9,650 nucleotides of DNA. Origin: Comamonadaceae bacterium. Lineage in GTDB: Bacteria > Pseudomonadota > Gammaproteobacteria > Burkholderiales > Burkholderiaceae_C. Position numbers and translations under genes: made by a program. This document shows, piece by piece, positions 1 to 6,717 of the stretch. The DNA is taken from assembly GCA_947457975.1 (NCBI GenBank), contig CANGYC010000070.1:1-9650 (forward strand), written 5' to 3'. The notes below the pieces were generated by a model. The model was given only the letters and a program-made list of their open reading frames with translations, was not told the origin of the DNA and did no database searches. Numbering within the stretch: position 1 is the first letter of the stretch; each line of letters opens with the position of its first letter.

Positions 1-89
1 ATAGCAAAAAATCCAAGCGATTTGCTGGGGAATCAATACCGATCAGTCATTTTTTGACTAAGTAGAAACCAACGGGAACAGAAGAGGGC
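1..89. other. Intergenic DNA downstream of uvrB, no gene seen
   Basis: This 89-base stretch lies beyond the uvrB stop codon and is more AT-rich than the flanking coding DNA. It holds a small perfect inverted repeat, AGTCA-TTTTT-TGACT, at about 46-60, with no run of T after the stem on either strand, so it is not a standard intrinsic terminator. No reading frame here resembles a protein. It may be the 3' flank of uvrB or the promoter region of a gene further left, outside the window. Confidence 0.4.
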
Positions 90-2195
90 TTAGGCGGCCG
101 GGGCGATGCTGTCGCCCCCCGACGCGCCAAAGGCCTGGGCCTTCAGGCGGGCCAATTGGTCGCGCACCCGGGCCGCCTTCTCGAATTCCAGGTTTTTGGC
201 GTGCTCAATCATTTCCTTCTCCAGGCGCTTGATCTCACGGGCCACATCCTTCTCGCTCATGTCCTCCACAGCCAAGGCCTGGGCATCGAGCTTCTGGGCG
301 TCTTGGCCGGCCTTCTCGCTGTAGACGCCGTCAATCAGGTCGCGAATGCGCTTGACCACGCCACGCGGCGTGATGCCATTCGCCTCGTTGAAGGCGATCT
401 GTTTCTGGCGCCTGCGCTCGGTCTCGTTCATGGCCCGGCGCATGGAGTCGGTGATGCGGTCGGCGTAGAGGATGGCGCGGCCATTGAGGTTGCGGGCAGC
501 CCTGCCGATGGTCTGAATCAGGCTTCGCTCGGCGCGCAGAAAACCTTCCTTGTCGGCGTCGAGAATGGCCACCAGCGAGACTTCCGGTATGTCGAGGCCC
601 TCGCGCAGCAGGTTGATGCCCACCAGCACATCGAAGGCGCCTAGGCGCAGGTCGCGCAGGATCTCGACCCGCTCCACCGTGTCGACATCGCTGTGCAGGT
701 AGCGCACCTTCACGCCGTTGTCACTGAGGTAATCGGTGAGCTGCTCGGCCATGCGCTTGGTCAGGGTGGTGATCAGCACCCGCTCGTTCTTGACCACGCG
801 GATGCGGATTTCCTCCAGCACATCGTCCACCTGGTGGGTGGCGGGCCGCACTTCCACGATGGGATCCACCAAGCCCGTGGGCCGAACCACCTGCTCGACC
901 ACCTTGCTGGCGCGTCCCTGTTCGTAAGCGGCGGGCGTGGCCGACACGAAGACCGCCTGGCGCATCTTGGACTCGTACTCCTCAAACTTCAGCGGCCGGT
1001 TGTCCAGGGCACTAGGCAGACGAAAGCCGTACTCCACCAAGGTGAGCTTGCGCGCGCGGTCGCCGTTGTACATGGCGTTGAGCTGGCCAATCATGACGTG
1101 GCTCTCGTCCAAGAACATCATGGCGTCCTTGGGCATGTAGTCGCACAGCGTGGCCGGCGGGCTGCCGGGGGCGGAACCGCTCAAGTGCCGACTGTAGTTT
1201 TCAATGCCCTTGCAGTGGCCCACCTCGCTGAGCATTTCCAGATCGAAGCGCGTGCGCTGCTCGATGCGCTGAGCCTCCACCAGCTTGCCGGCCGCCAGCA
1301 GCTCCTTGACCCGATCAGACAGCTCGAGCTTGATGGCCTCCACGGCAGCCAGCACCTTGTCGCGGGGCGTGACGTAATGGCTCTTGGGGTAGATCACGAA
1401 GCGCGGAATCTTCTGCTTGACGCGACCGGTCAGCGGATCGAAGAGCTGCAGCGATTCAATCTCATCGTCAAACAGCTCGAGCCGAATGGCCAGCTCCGAA
1501 TGCTCGGCCGGAAATACGTCAATCACATCGCCGCGGACCCGGAAACAACCGCGCGCGAAATCGGTGTCGTTGCGGGTGTACTGCATGCGGATCAGTCGCG
1601 CGATGATGTCGCGCTGGCCCATGCGGTCGCCATGCCGCACGATGAAGCGCATCTCGGTGTAATCCTCCGGGGCGCCGATGCCATAGATGGCGCTCACGGT
1701 GGCCACGATCACGGTGTCGCGCCGCTCGAGCACGCTCTTGGTGGCCGACAGGCGCATCTGCTCGATGTGCTCGTTGATGGCCGAGTCCTTCTCGATGAAC
1801 AAATCGCGCTGGGGCACATAGGCCTCGGGCTGGTAGTAGTCGTAGTAGCTCACGAAATACTCCACAGCGTTCTTGGGGAAGAACTCGCGGAACTCGCTGT
1901 ACAGCTGAGCAGCCAGGGTCTTGTTGGGCGCGAACACGATGGCCGGCCGGCCCAGGCGCGCAATCACGTTGGCCATGGTGAAGGTCTTGCCCGAGCCGGT
2001 CACGCCCAGCAGCGTCTGGAAGGCCTCGCCGTCCTCCACGCCTTCGACCAACTGGCGAATGGCCTCGGGCTGATCGCCCGCCGGCGGGTAAGGCATGAAC
2101 AGTTCAAAGGGCGAGCCGGGAAAACGCACGAACTCGCCGGAGGGCGCTGTCTCGTCGGGGGTCACGGGAAGGGGGGCGGCCGCAGTCAGGGGCAT
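90..2195 (-). CDS. uvrB: Excinuclease ABC subunit B (UvrB)
   Basis: UvrB is the damage-verifying helicase-like subunit of the cytoplasmic UvrABC nucleotide excision repair complex. It is loaded by UvrA and then recruits UvrC for incision. The 701-residue protein shows the full family architecture: Walker A GVTGSGKT at residues 64-71, the damage-probing beta-hairpin with [12 protein letters not shown] at about 117-128, the Walker B-like DESH at 363-366, motif [11 protein letters not shown] at 561-569, and a C-terminal UVR domain (about 652-687) that contacts UvrC. It is about 28 residues longer than E. coli UvrB (673 aa), mostly as a Pro/Ala-rich N-terminal lead before the conserved GDQPEAI segment at 40-46, and as a short Gly/Ala/Ser tail. 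The ATG at 2193-2195 has AGGA 10 bases upstream on the minus strand. The gene is divergent from the aminotransferase gene. I see no obvious LexA box upstream. Confidence 0.98.
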   Translation of the reverse strand: MPLTAAAPLPVTPDETAPSGEFVRFPGSPFELFMPYPPAGDQPEAIRQLVEGVEDGEAFQTLLGVTGSGKTFTMANVIARLGRPAIVFAPNKTLAAQLYSEFREFFPKNAVEYFVSYYDYYQPEAYVPQRDLFIEKDSAINEHIEQMRLSATKSVLERRDTVIVATVSAIYGIGAPEDYTEMRFIVRHGDRMGQRDIIARLIRMQYTRNDTDFARGCFRVRGDVIDVFPAEHSELAIRLELFDDEIESLQLFDPLTGRVKQKIPRFVIYPKSHYVTPRDKVLAAVEAIKLELSDRVKELLAAGKLVEAQRIEQRTRFDLEMLSEVGHCKGIENYSRHLSGSAPGSPPATLCDYMPKDAMMFLDESHVMIGQLNAMYNGDRARKLTLVEYGFRLPSALDNRPLKFEEYESKMRQAVFVSATPAAYEQGRASKVVEQVVRPTGLVDPIVEVRPATHQVDDVLEEIRIRVVKNERVLITTLTKRMAEQLTDYLSDNGVKVRYLHSDVDTVERVEILRDLRLGAFDVLVGINLLREGLDIPEVSLVAILDADKEGFLRAERSLIQTIGRAARNLNGRAILYADRITDSMRRAMNETERRRQKQIAFNEANGITPRGVVKRIRDLIDGVYSEKAGQDAQKLDAQALAVEDMSEKDVAREIKRLEKEMIEHAKNLEFEKAARVRDQLARLKAQAFGASGGDSIAPAA

Positions 2196-2338
2196 CTCGA
2201 TCTCATCCTGGCCCGCTAAAATCCGGGCAACTGGTCAGGATACGCGATTTGCGCCGCCCCCGCGCAACGAAACCCCGGCCACTCGGGCTTGCCGCTGAGC
2301 TGGCTCGGGCGCCCCACCCCTCCATTCAAAGGAAATTC
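2196..2338. promoter_or_regulatory. Divergent intergenic region between uvrB and aminotransferase gene
   Basis: These 143 bases separate two divergent start codons, so both promoters should lie here. By eye there is no strong pair of -35 and -10 hexamers. A weak -10-like TATCCT is visible on the minus strand near 2236-2241, without a well-spaced -35. No LexA-type CTGT-N8-ACAG dyad is seen, and no riboswitch or attenuator leader is recognisable. The assignment rests on gene orientation, not on motifs. Confidence 0.4.
2329..2333 (+). promoter_or_regulatory. Ribosome binding site that fixes the aminotransferase start
   Basis: AAGGA ends five bases before the ATG at 2339. The frame stays open upstream to an ATG at 2249, but that start would add 30 residues rich in Arg and Pro that do not look like the family, and it has no Shine-Dalgarno sequence. 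The start at 2339 gives the normal N-terminus beginning MSLFTAVEMAPRDPI. Confidence 0.75.
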
Positions 2339-3535
2339 ATGTCTTTGTTCACCGCTGTCGAAATGGCCCCGCGCGACCCCATCCTGGGCCTGAACGAACA
2401 ATACGCCGCCGATACCAACGCCAGCAAAGTCAACCTGGGCGTGGGCGTGTACTACGACGACAACGGCAAGCTCCCTCTTCTGAAGTGTGTGCAGGCCGCC
2501 GAGAAACTGATGGCCGACAAACCCAGCCCGCGCGGCTACCTGCCCATCGACGGCATTGCCGCCTATGACAGCGCCGTCAAGGGCCTGGTGTTCGGTGTGG
2601 ACAGCGAGCCCGTCAAGTCCGGCCGCGTGGCCACCGTGCAGGCCATTGGCGGCACCGGCGGCCTGAAGGTCGGCGCCGACTTCCTCAAGCGCCTCTCGCC
2701 CCAGGCCAAGGTGATGATCAGCGACCCCAGCTGGGAAAACCACCGCGCCCTGTTCACCAACGCCGGCTTCCAGGTTGAGGCCTACCCCTACTACGACGCG
2801 GCCAAGCGTGGCGTGAACTTCGACGGCATGCTGGCCGCCCTGAATGCCGCACCTGCGGGCACCATCGTCGTGCTGCACGCCTGCTGCCACAACCCCACCG
2901 GCTACGACATCACCCCGGCCCAGTGGGACCAGGTGGTCACTGCCGTCAAGGCCCGCAACCTGGTGCCCTTCCTGGACATGGCCTACCAGGGCTTCGGACA
3001 CGGCATTGCCGAAGACGGCGCGGTGATCGGCAAGTTCGTCGCCGCTGGCCTGTCCTGCTTTGTCTCCACCTCCTTTTCCAAGAGCTTCAGCCTCTACGGC
3101 GAGCGCGTAGGGGCTCTGAGCGTGCTGTGCGAGAGCAAGGAAGAAGCCGACCGCGTGCTGTCCCAACTCAAGATCGCCATCCGCACCAACTACTCCAACC
3201 CGCCCACCCACGGCGGCGCCATCGTGGCGGCTGTCCTCAACACCCCCGAGCTGCGTGCCCAGTGGGAGCAGGAACTCGCCGAGATGCGCGTGCGCATCAA
3301 AGAAATGCGCCAGAAGCTGGTGGAAGGCCTGAAGGCGGCCGGTGTGAAGCAGGACATGAGCTTCATCACCACCCAGATCGGCATGTTCAGCTACTCGGGC
3401 CTCACCAAAGACCAGATGGTGCGCCTGCGCAGCGAGTTCGGCGTGTACGGCACCGACACGGGCCGCATGTGCGTGGCCGCGCTCAACAGCAAGAACATCG
3501 ACCACGTCTGCGCTTCCATCGCCAAAGTGGTCTGA
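2339..3535 (+). CDS. tyrB: Aspartate/aromatic amino acid aminotransferase, PLP-dependent
   Basis: This is a cytoplasmic class I (fold type I) aminotransferase that moves an amino group between aspartate, tyrosine or phenylalanine and 2-oxoglutarate. The 398-residue length is normal for the AspC/TyrB family. Visible motifs are the glycine-rich QAIGGTGGL (about 101-109, phosphate side of PLP), HNPTG with Asn185, Asp213 in FLDMAYQGF (contacts the PLP ring nitrogen), Schiff-base Lys248 in STSFSKSF, Arg256 in YGERVG (binds PLP phosphate), the YSNPP motif at 285-289, and Arg376 near the C-terminus, which binds the substrate alpha-carboxylate. Motifs alone do not separate AspC from TyrB activity, so the symbol tyrB is a best guess. 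The gene is divergent from uvrB and convergent with the dioxygenase gene, with 14 bp between the stops. Confidence 0.93.
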   Translation: MSLFTAVEMAPRDPILGLNEQYAADTNASKVNLGVGVYYDDNGKLPLLKCVQAAEKLMADKPSPRGYLPIDGIAAYDSAVKGLVFGVDSEPVKSGRVATVQAIGGTGGLKVGADFLKRLSPQAKVMISDPSWENHRALFTNAGFQVEAYPYYDAAKRGVNFDGMLAALNAAPAGTIVVLHACCHNPTGYDITPAQWDQVVTAVKARNLVPFLDMAYQGFGHGIAEDGAVIGKFVAAGLSCFVSTSFSKSFSLYGERVGALSVLCESKEEADRVLSQLKIAIRTNYSNPPTHGGAIVAAVLNTPELRAQWEQELAEMRVRIKEMRQKLVEGLKAAGVKQDMSFITTQIGMFSYSGLTKDQMVRLRSEFGVYGTDTGRMCVAALNSKNIDHVCASIAKVV

Positions 3536-3549
3536 AGGCGGCAGCTACC

Positions 3550-4401
3550 TCAGGCCTCGCCCCAGATCACCGAGCGCATGGCAATGGATGCGCCCTGGTA
3601 GTTTGCGTTGAAGAAGCGGCAGGACTCGCCCGCTTCCACCGCCCCGGCGGTGTACAGCAGGGGCAGGAAATGCTCGTGCGTAGGCTGGGCCATCTGGGCC
3701 AGGCTGCCGAGCGCAAGGAAGTGCTGCAACTGGCCCAGGTCGCCCTCGGCCATCCAGCCGGCCACGGTTTCGTCGAACTCGATGGTCCAGTCGTAGGCCT
3801 GGTCATTGGGGGCACTGCGCTGCATCATGCGCAGGTTGTGCACGATGTTGCCGCTGCCCACGATGAGCACGCCCCGCTCGCGCAGGCCGCGCAACTGGGC
3901 GGCCAAGGCATAGTGCTCGGCGGGCGGGCGGCTGTAGTCCATGCTCAGCTGCACCACGGGAATGTCCGCCTCGGGGAACATGGGCTTGAGCACGCCCCAG
4001 GCGCCATGGTCCAGGCCCCACTGCTGGTCCAGGTCCAGGGGGTGAGATGCTCTCTGGCGCACGTAGCGGCTGATCTCGCGCACGGCCTGCGGCGCACCCG
4101 GCGCAGGGTATTGCTGCTCAAAGAGTTCCTGAGGAAAGCCACCAAAGTCATGAATGGTGCGCGGCTGATCCATGGCCGTGAGGGCCCAACCCTGGGTCAG
4201 CCAATGGGCCGATATGCACAGGATCAGCTGCGGACGTGACCAGCGGCGACCGAACTCCTGCCCCAGGGCCTGCCATTGACGTTTCCAATCGTTGTCGGTG
4301 ATGACATTCATCGGGCTGCCATGCCCCAGAAACACCACGGGCAGGCGCTCGGAGGGGCGAAGAGACTGGAACTGGGAAATGGAAATGGCGTCAGAGGACA
4401 T
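3550..4401 (-). CDS. ygiD: LigB-family extradiol dioxygenase (YgiD / 4,5-DOPA dioxygenase type)
   Basis: The 283-residue protein belongs to the class III extradiol ring-cleavage dioxygenases (LigB superfamily), in the YgiD branch. E. coli YgiD can cleave L-DOPA at the 4,5 position and resembles plant betalain DOPA dioxygenases. The physiological substrate in most bacteria is unknown. The family signature GHGSPMN is at 26-32 with His27. SAHW follows at 65-68 (His66), DHGAWG at 131-136, NIVHNL with His188, and PTHEHFLPLLY (His242, His244) near the C-terminus. His27, His66 and one of the late histidines are the expected metal ligands. There is no signal peptide. The ATG at 4399-4401 has no clear Shine-Dalgarno sequence. 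About 20 residues precede the conserved core, slightly more than usual. The gene is divergent from the PHB depolymerase gene and shares its 178-bp upstream region. Confidence 0.9.
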   Translation of the reverse strand: MSSDAISISQFQSLRPSERLPVVFLGHGSPMNVITDNDWKRQWQALGQEFGRRWSRPQLILCISAHWLTQGWALTAMDQPRTIHDFGGFPQELFEQQYPAPGAPQAVREISRYVRQRASHPLDLDQQWGLDHGAWGVLKPMFPEADIPVVQLSMDYSRPPAEHYALAAQLRGLRERGVLIVGSGNIVHNLRMMQRSAPNDQAYDWTIEFDETVAGWMAEGDLGQLQHFLALGSLAQMAQPTHEHFLPLLYTAGAVEAGESCRFFNANYQGASIAMRSVIWGEA

Positions 4402-4474
4402 GCACGTCAGGAAGTGAACAGGCGCAAGCGTCTGTTTCGTTAGAAAAACAAGCTTTCAGCAGCATGACAAGCCG

Positions 4475-4505
4475 TTGACATGCGCTCACAAGATTAGTGT
4501 TTAAT
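4475..4505 (+). promoter_or_regulatory. Candidate sigma-70-type promoter upstream of phaZ
   Basis: A perfect consensus -35 hexamer TTGACA lies at 4475-4480. The best -10 match on the same strand is TTTAAT at 4500-4505 (five of six consensus bases), with a long 19-bp spacer. The spacer is unfavourable, so this may be an activator-dependent promoter or a chance match. The -10 lies inside the inverted repeat at 4490-4508. Confidence 0.4.
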
Positions 4506-4508
4506 CTT
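4490..4508. repeat. Perfect inverted repeat, operator-like
   Basis: AAGATTA-GTGTT-TAATCTT has perfect 7-bp arms and a 5-base centre. The AT-rich arms stand out in GC-rich DNA. The dyad covers the -10-like TTTAAT of the TTGACA promoter and lies between two divergent genes, as expected for a dimeric regulator's operator. Its ATTA-N5-TAAT core also fits the T-N11-A shape bound by LysR-type regulators. No regulator gene is in the window, so the binder is unknown. Confidence 0.5.
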
Positions 4509-4522
4509 CGAAAAGAAAGCTC

Positions 4523-4549
4523 AGCAGCTGCTATATTGCTGCACTGCAA
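4523..4549. promoter_or_regulatory. Candidate phaZ operator/promoter with GCAGC/GCTGC dyads
   Basis: AGCAGCTGCT (4523-4532) is a perfect 10-bp palindrome. It runs into a -10-like TATATT (4532-4537), which overlaps TTGCTGCACTGCAA (4536-4549), a near-palindrome with TTGC/GCAA arms. TGC-rich dyads of this kind resemble sites of PhaR, the repressor of PHA-granule genes; a CTGC-N3/4-GCAG-like site is reported for alpha-proteobacterial PhaR. The position just upstream of a PHB depolymerase gene, across the likely -10 and transcription start, fits repression. The -35 for TATATT is poor. Assignment to PhaR is inference. Confidence 0.45.
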
Positions 4550-4579
4550 CATCGATTTTGCCAGCGAAAGCGAACCACC

Positions 4580-5974
4580 ATGCTCTACCAAGTCTACGAA
4601 ACCCAGCGCACGCTGATGGAACCCTTTGTCGACTTTGCACAGGCAGCGGCCAAGCTCTTCAACAACCCGCACTCACCGGCCGGTCAGCACCCTCTGGCCC
4701 AGCGCATGGCCGCAGGCTACAGCCTGCTTTACCGCTTGGGCAAGGACTACGAAAAGCCAGCTTTCGGCATCGACTCCGTGAACGTCGGCGACGTGCCGGT
4801 CGCGGTGCAAGAACGGGTGGAACTGGACAAACCCTTCTGCGAGCTGCGGCGCTTCAAGCGCCTGAGCGACGATGTCAAGACCCTCACCCTGCTCAAGACC
4901 CAGCCGGCAGTGCTGGTGGTGGCTCCCCTGTCAGGCCACTACGCCACCTTGCTTCGTGAGACGGTCAAGAGCCTGCTGCAGGACCACAAGGTCTACATCA
5001 CCGATTGGCGCAATGCACGCATGGTGCCGCTGTCCGACGGCAGCTTCCACCTGGACGACTACGTGAACTACGTGCAGGAATTCATCCGCCACATCCAAAG
5101 CAACTATGGTCACTGCCATGTCATCAGCGTGTGCCAACCCACGGTGCCGGTGCTGGCGGCCGTCTCGCTCATGGCATCGCGCGGCGAGACCACGCCCCTG
5201 TCCATGATCATGATGGGCGGCCCCATCGATGCACGCAAGTCGCCCACGGCCGTGAACAACCTGGCCATGAACAAGAGCTACAGCTGGTTCGAGAACAACG
5301 TGATCTTCCGTGTGCCCAGCAACTTCCCCGGCGCAGGCCGTCGGGTGTATCCGGGCTTCATGCAGCACGCCGGCTTCGTGGCCATGAACCCCGATCGCCA
5401 TGCCAGCAGCCACTACGACTTCTTCAAAGACCTGGTCAAGGGCGATGACGCCAGCGCCGAAGCACACCGCAAGTTCTACGACGAGTACAACGCCGTCCTG
5501 GACATGGACGCTGACTACTACCTGGAGACCATCAAAACGGTGTTCCAGGAATTCAAGCTGGTGCGTGGCACCTGGGAAGTCAGCAACCCCGAAGGCCAGT
5601 TGGAACTGGTCAGGCCGCAGGACATCAAGACCACGGCGCACCTGACCATCGAGGGTGAACTCGACGACATCTCCGGCTCGGGCCAGACCGCAGCCGCCCA
5701 CGGTCTGTGCACCGGCATCGCCAAGCCCCTGCAAAAACACATCGAGGTCAAGGGTGCCGGCCACTACGGTATCTTCAGCGGCCGCCGGTGGCGCGAAGCG
5801 GTGTACCCGGAGGTCAAGACCTTCATCGCTCAGCACCACAAGCCCGGTGCAACTGCTTCCAAGGCCTCGACCACCCGTACCACGGCCAGCCGCACCAGTG
5901 GCAGTATGGGCAGCATCAGCAAGAGCGCTGCCAAGAAGACGGCCGCCCGTAAAACCACCCGCACCCGGGCTTGA
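4580..5974 (+). CDS. phaZ: Intracellular polyhydroxybutyrate depolymerase with basic C-terminal tail
   Basis: This enzyme hydrolyses stored poly(3-hydroxybutyrate) on intracellular granules. It resembles the PhaZa1 type of Ralstonia eutropha, which has no signal peptide and uses a Cys-Asp-His triad. Visible here are nucleophile Cys185 in VISVCQP, where many alpha/beta hydrolases have Ser, an aspartate in EGELDDISG (362-363), and His395 in GAGHYGIFSG. These match the spacing of the known triad Cys183/Asp355/His388. The conserved body ends at about residue 420, the full length of the R. eutropha enzyme (419 aa). A further 44 residues (421-464) contain 11 Lys/Arg, 18 Ser/Thr and no acidic residue, like a histone H1 or PhaM-type tail. 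The ATG at 4580 gives the typical MLYQVYETQR start, but its Shine-Dalgarno sequence is weak. The upstream region carries candidate operators. Confidence 0.93.
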   Translation: MLYQVYETQRTLMEPFVDFAQAAAKLFNNPHSPAGQHPLAQRMAAGYSLLYRLGKDYEKPAFGIDSVNVGDVPVAVQERVELDKPFCELRRFKRLSDDVKTLTLLKTQPAVLVVAPLSGHYATLLRETVKSLLQDHKVYITDWRNARMVPLSDGSFHLDDYVNYVQEFIRHIQSNYGHCHVISVCQPTVPVLAAVSLMASRGETTPLSMIMMGGPIDARKSPTAVNNLAMNKSYSWFENNVIFRVPSNFPGAGRRVYPGFMQHAGFVAMNPDRHASSHYDFFKDLVKGDDASAEAHRKFYDEYNAVLDMDADYYLETIKTVFQEFKLVRGTWEVSNPEGQLELVRPQDIKTTAHLTIEGELDDISGSGQTAAAHGLCTGIAKPLQKHIEVKGAGHYGIFSGRRWREAVYPEVKTFIAQHHKPGATASKASTTRTTASRTSGSMGSISKSAAKKTAARKTTRTRA

Positions 5975-6045
5975 GGCCCACTGGCTTGCCCTCAGCCCAG
6001 CCTGTGCAGGGCTAGCTGCTTTGGCATCCCTCTGGCCCCCTAAAC

Positions 6046-6702
6046 ATGCGTGAGCCCTCGATGGCCGATCGCCTTCACCAAGCCCTGCCGCAGACGCAGT
6101 GCACCCGCTGCGGCTATCCCGACTGCCGTGCCTACGCCGAGGCCATGGCGGCCGGCGAGGCGCCCATCAATCAATGCCCACCCGGCGGGCAAGAAGGCAT
6201 CGAACGCCTGGCGGCCCTCACAGGTCAGGCCGTGCAGCCCCTAAACCCCGTTCACGGCCAAGAAGGAGCAAGGGGCGTGGCCGTGATCGACGAGGCCTGG
6301 TGCATCGGCTGCACCCTGTGCCTGCCGGCCTGCCCGACCGACGCCATCCTGGGCCGCCACAAGCGCATGCACACGGTCATAGAGACGCACTGCACGGGCT
6401 GCGAGCTGTGCCTGCCAGCCTGCCCGGTGGACTGCATCCGCATGGAGCCCGTGACCCAGGCCACGGGCTGGGCTGCCTGGTCAGCCGCGCAGGCTGACCA
6501 ATCGTTGGCCCGCTACGAAACGCACAAAGTCAGACTGGTGAAGACGCAGGCACGCCAGGCCCAGCGCCTGGAAGACAAGGCGCGGGCCAAGCTGGCCGAC
6601 CTGCCCGCGCACACCGAGTTGTCCGATCCAGAAGAGCTAGAAAAGAAACGGGCCGTGATTGAAGCGGCGCTGGCCCGTGCACGGGCCCGACGCGGCGCTT
6701 AA
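6046..6702 (+). CDS. rsxB: RnfB/RsxB-type 4Fe-4S protein, soluble form
   Basis: The 218-residue protein resembles subunit B of the Rnf/Rsx electron transport complex but lacks the N-terminal membrane helix of classical RnfB. It has a four-cysteine Fe-S domain (Cys19, 22, 27, 44) in the CTRCGYPDCRAYAEAM context, then two ferredoxin-type 4Fe-4S motifs, CIGCTLCLPACP (Cys86, 89, 92, 96) and CTGCELCLPACP (Cys116, 119, 122, 126). An additional Cys130 follows. Residues 150 onward are charged and helical, probably a coiled coil. No rnfA, C, D, G or E gene is nearby, so it probably acts as a stand-alone electron carrier; its partner is unknown. The ATG at 6046 has no Shine-Dalgarno sequence, and an in-frame ATG at 6061 fits homologue starts (MADRLHQALPQTQC) equally well. 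The gene is 71 bp downstream of phaZ on the same strand. Confidence 0.88.
   Translation: MREPSMADRLHQALPQTQCTRCGYPDCRAYAEAMAAGEAPINQCPPGGQEGIERLAALTGQAVQPLNPVHGQEGARGVAVIDEAWCIGCTLCLPACPTDAILGRHKRMHTVIETHCTGCELCLPACPVDCIRMEPVTQATGWAAWSAAQADQSLARYETHKVRLVKTQARQAQRLEDKARAKLADLPAHTELSDPEELEKKRAVIEAALARARARRGA
6672..6687. repeat. 16-bp perfect palindrome near the 3' end of rsxB
   Basis: GGCCCGTGCACGGGCC is fully self-complementary and would form a six-bp all-GC stem with a TGCA loop in RNA. It encodes part of the Ala/Arg-rich C-terminus of the RnfB-type protein, so codon bias for Ala and Arg may explain it. There is no following T-run, so it is not a standard intrinsic terminator. Confidence 0.5.
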
Positions 6703-6707
6703 GCCGC
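6692..6707. terminator. Possible hairpin between convergent genes
   Basis: GCGGC-GCTTAA-GCCGC spans the rsxB stop codon (TAA at 6700-6702) and lies just past the stop of the convergent VOC gene. The 5-bp GC stem could work in both directions, but no T-run follows on either strand, so termination is only suggested by position. The gap between the two stops is 15 bp. Confidence 0.25.
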
Positions 6708-6717
6708 AGCGCGCGCC

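Noticed and set aside
693..2219. 508-codon open frame on the plus strand, antisense to uvrB
   Set aside because: It lies wholly opposite a clear uvrB, is rich in His, Ala, Gly and Val typical of GC-rich shadow frames, and shows no recognisable domain.
2249..2338. Upstream ATG extension of the aminotransferase by 30 codons
   Set aside because: The added residues are not family-like, and the ATG at 2339 has a good Shine-Dalgarno sequence.
2216..3505. 429-codon open frame on the minus strand, antisense to the aminotransferase gene
   Set aside because: It mirrors a well-supported aminotransferase, has shadow-like composition and no known motif.
2923..4239. 438-codon plus-strand frame crossing the aminotransferase and the dioxygenase genes
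   Set aside because: It overlaps two solid genes in other frames, and its Arg/Gly/Pro/His-rich translation has no family likeness.
4391..4672. 93-codon minus-strand frame covering the ygiD-phaZ intergenic region
   Set aside because: It overlaps the starts of both flanking genes and the promoter-like DNA and has no recognisable domain; it is more likely a chance frame.
4931..5839. 302-codon minus-strand frame opposite phaZ
   Set aside because: It is antisense to the depolymerase with shadow composition and no motif.
5975..6045. Terminator between phaZ and rsxB
   Set aside because: Only a loose GCCCT/AGGGC pairing with a long loop and no T-run is visible, so no terminator can be supported; read-through into rsxB remains possible.
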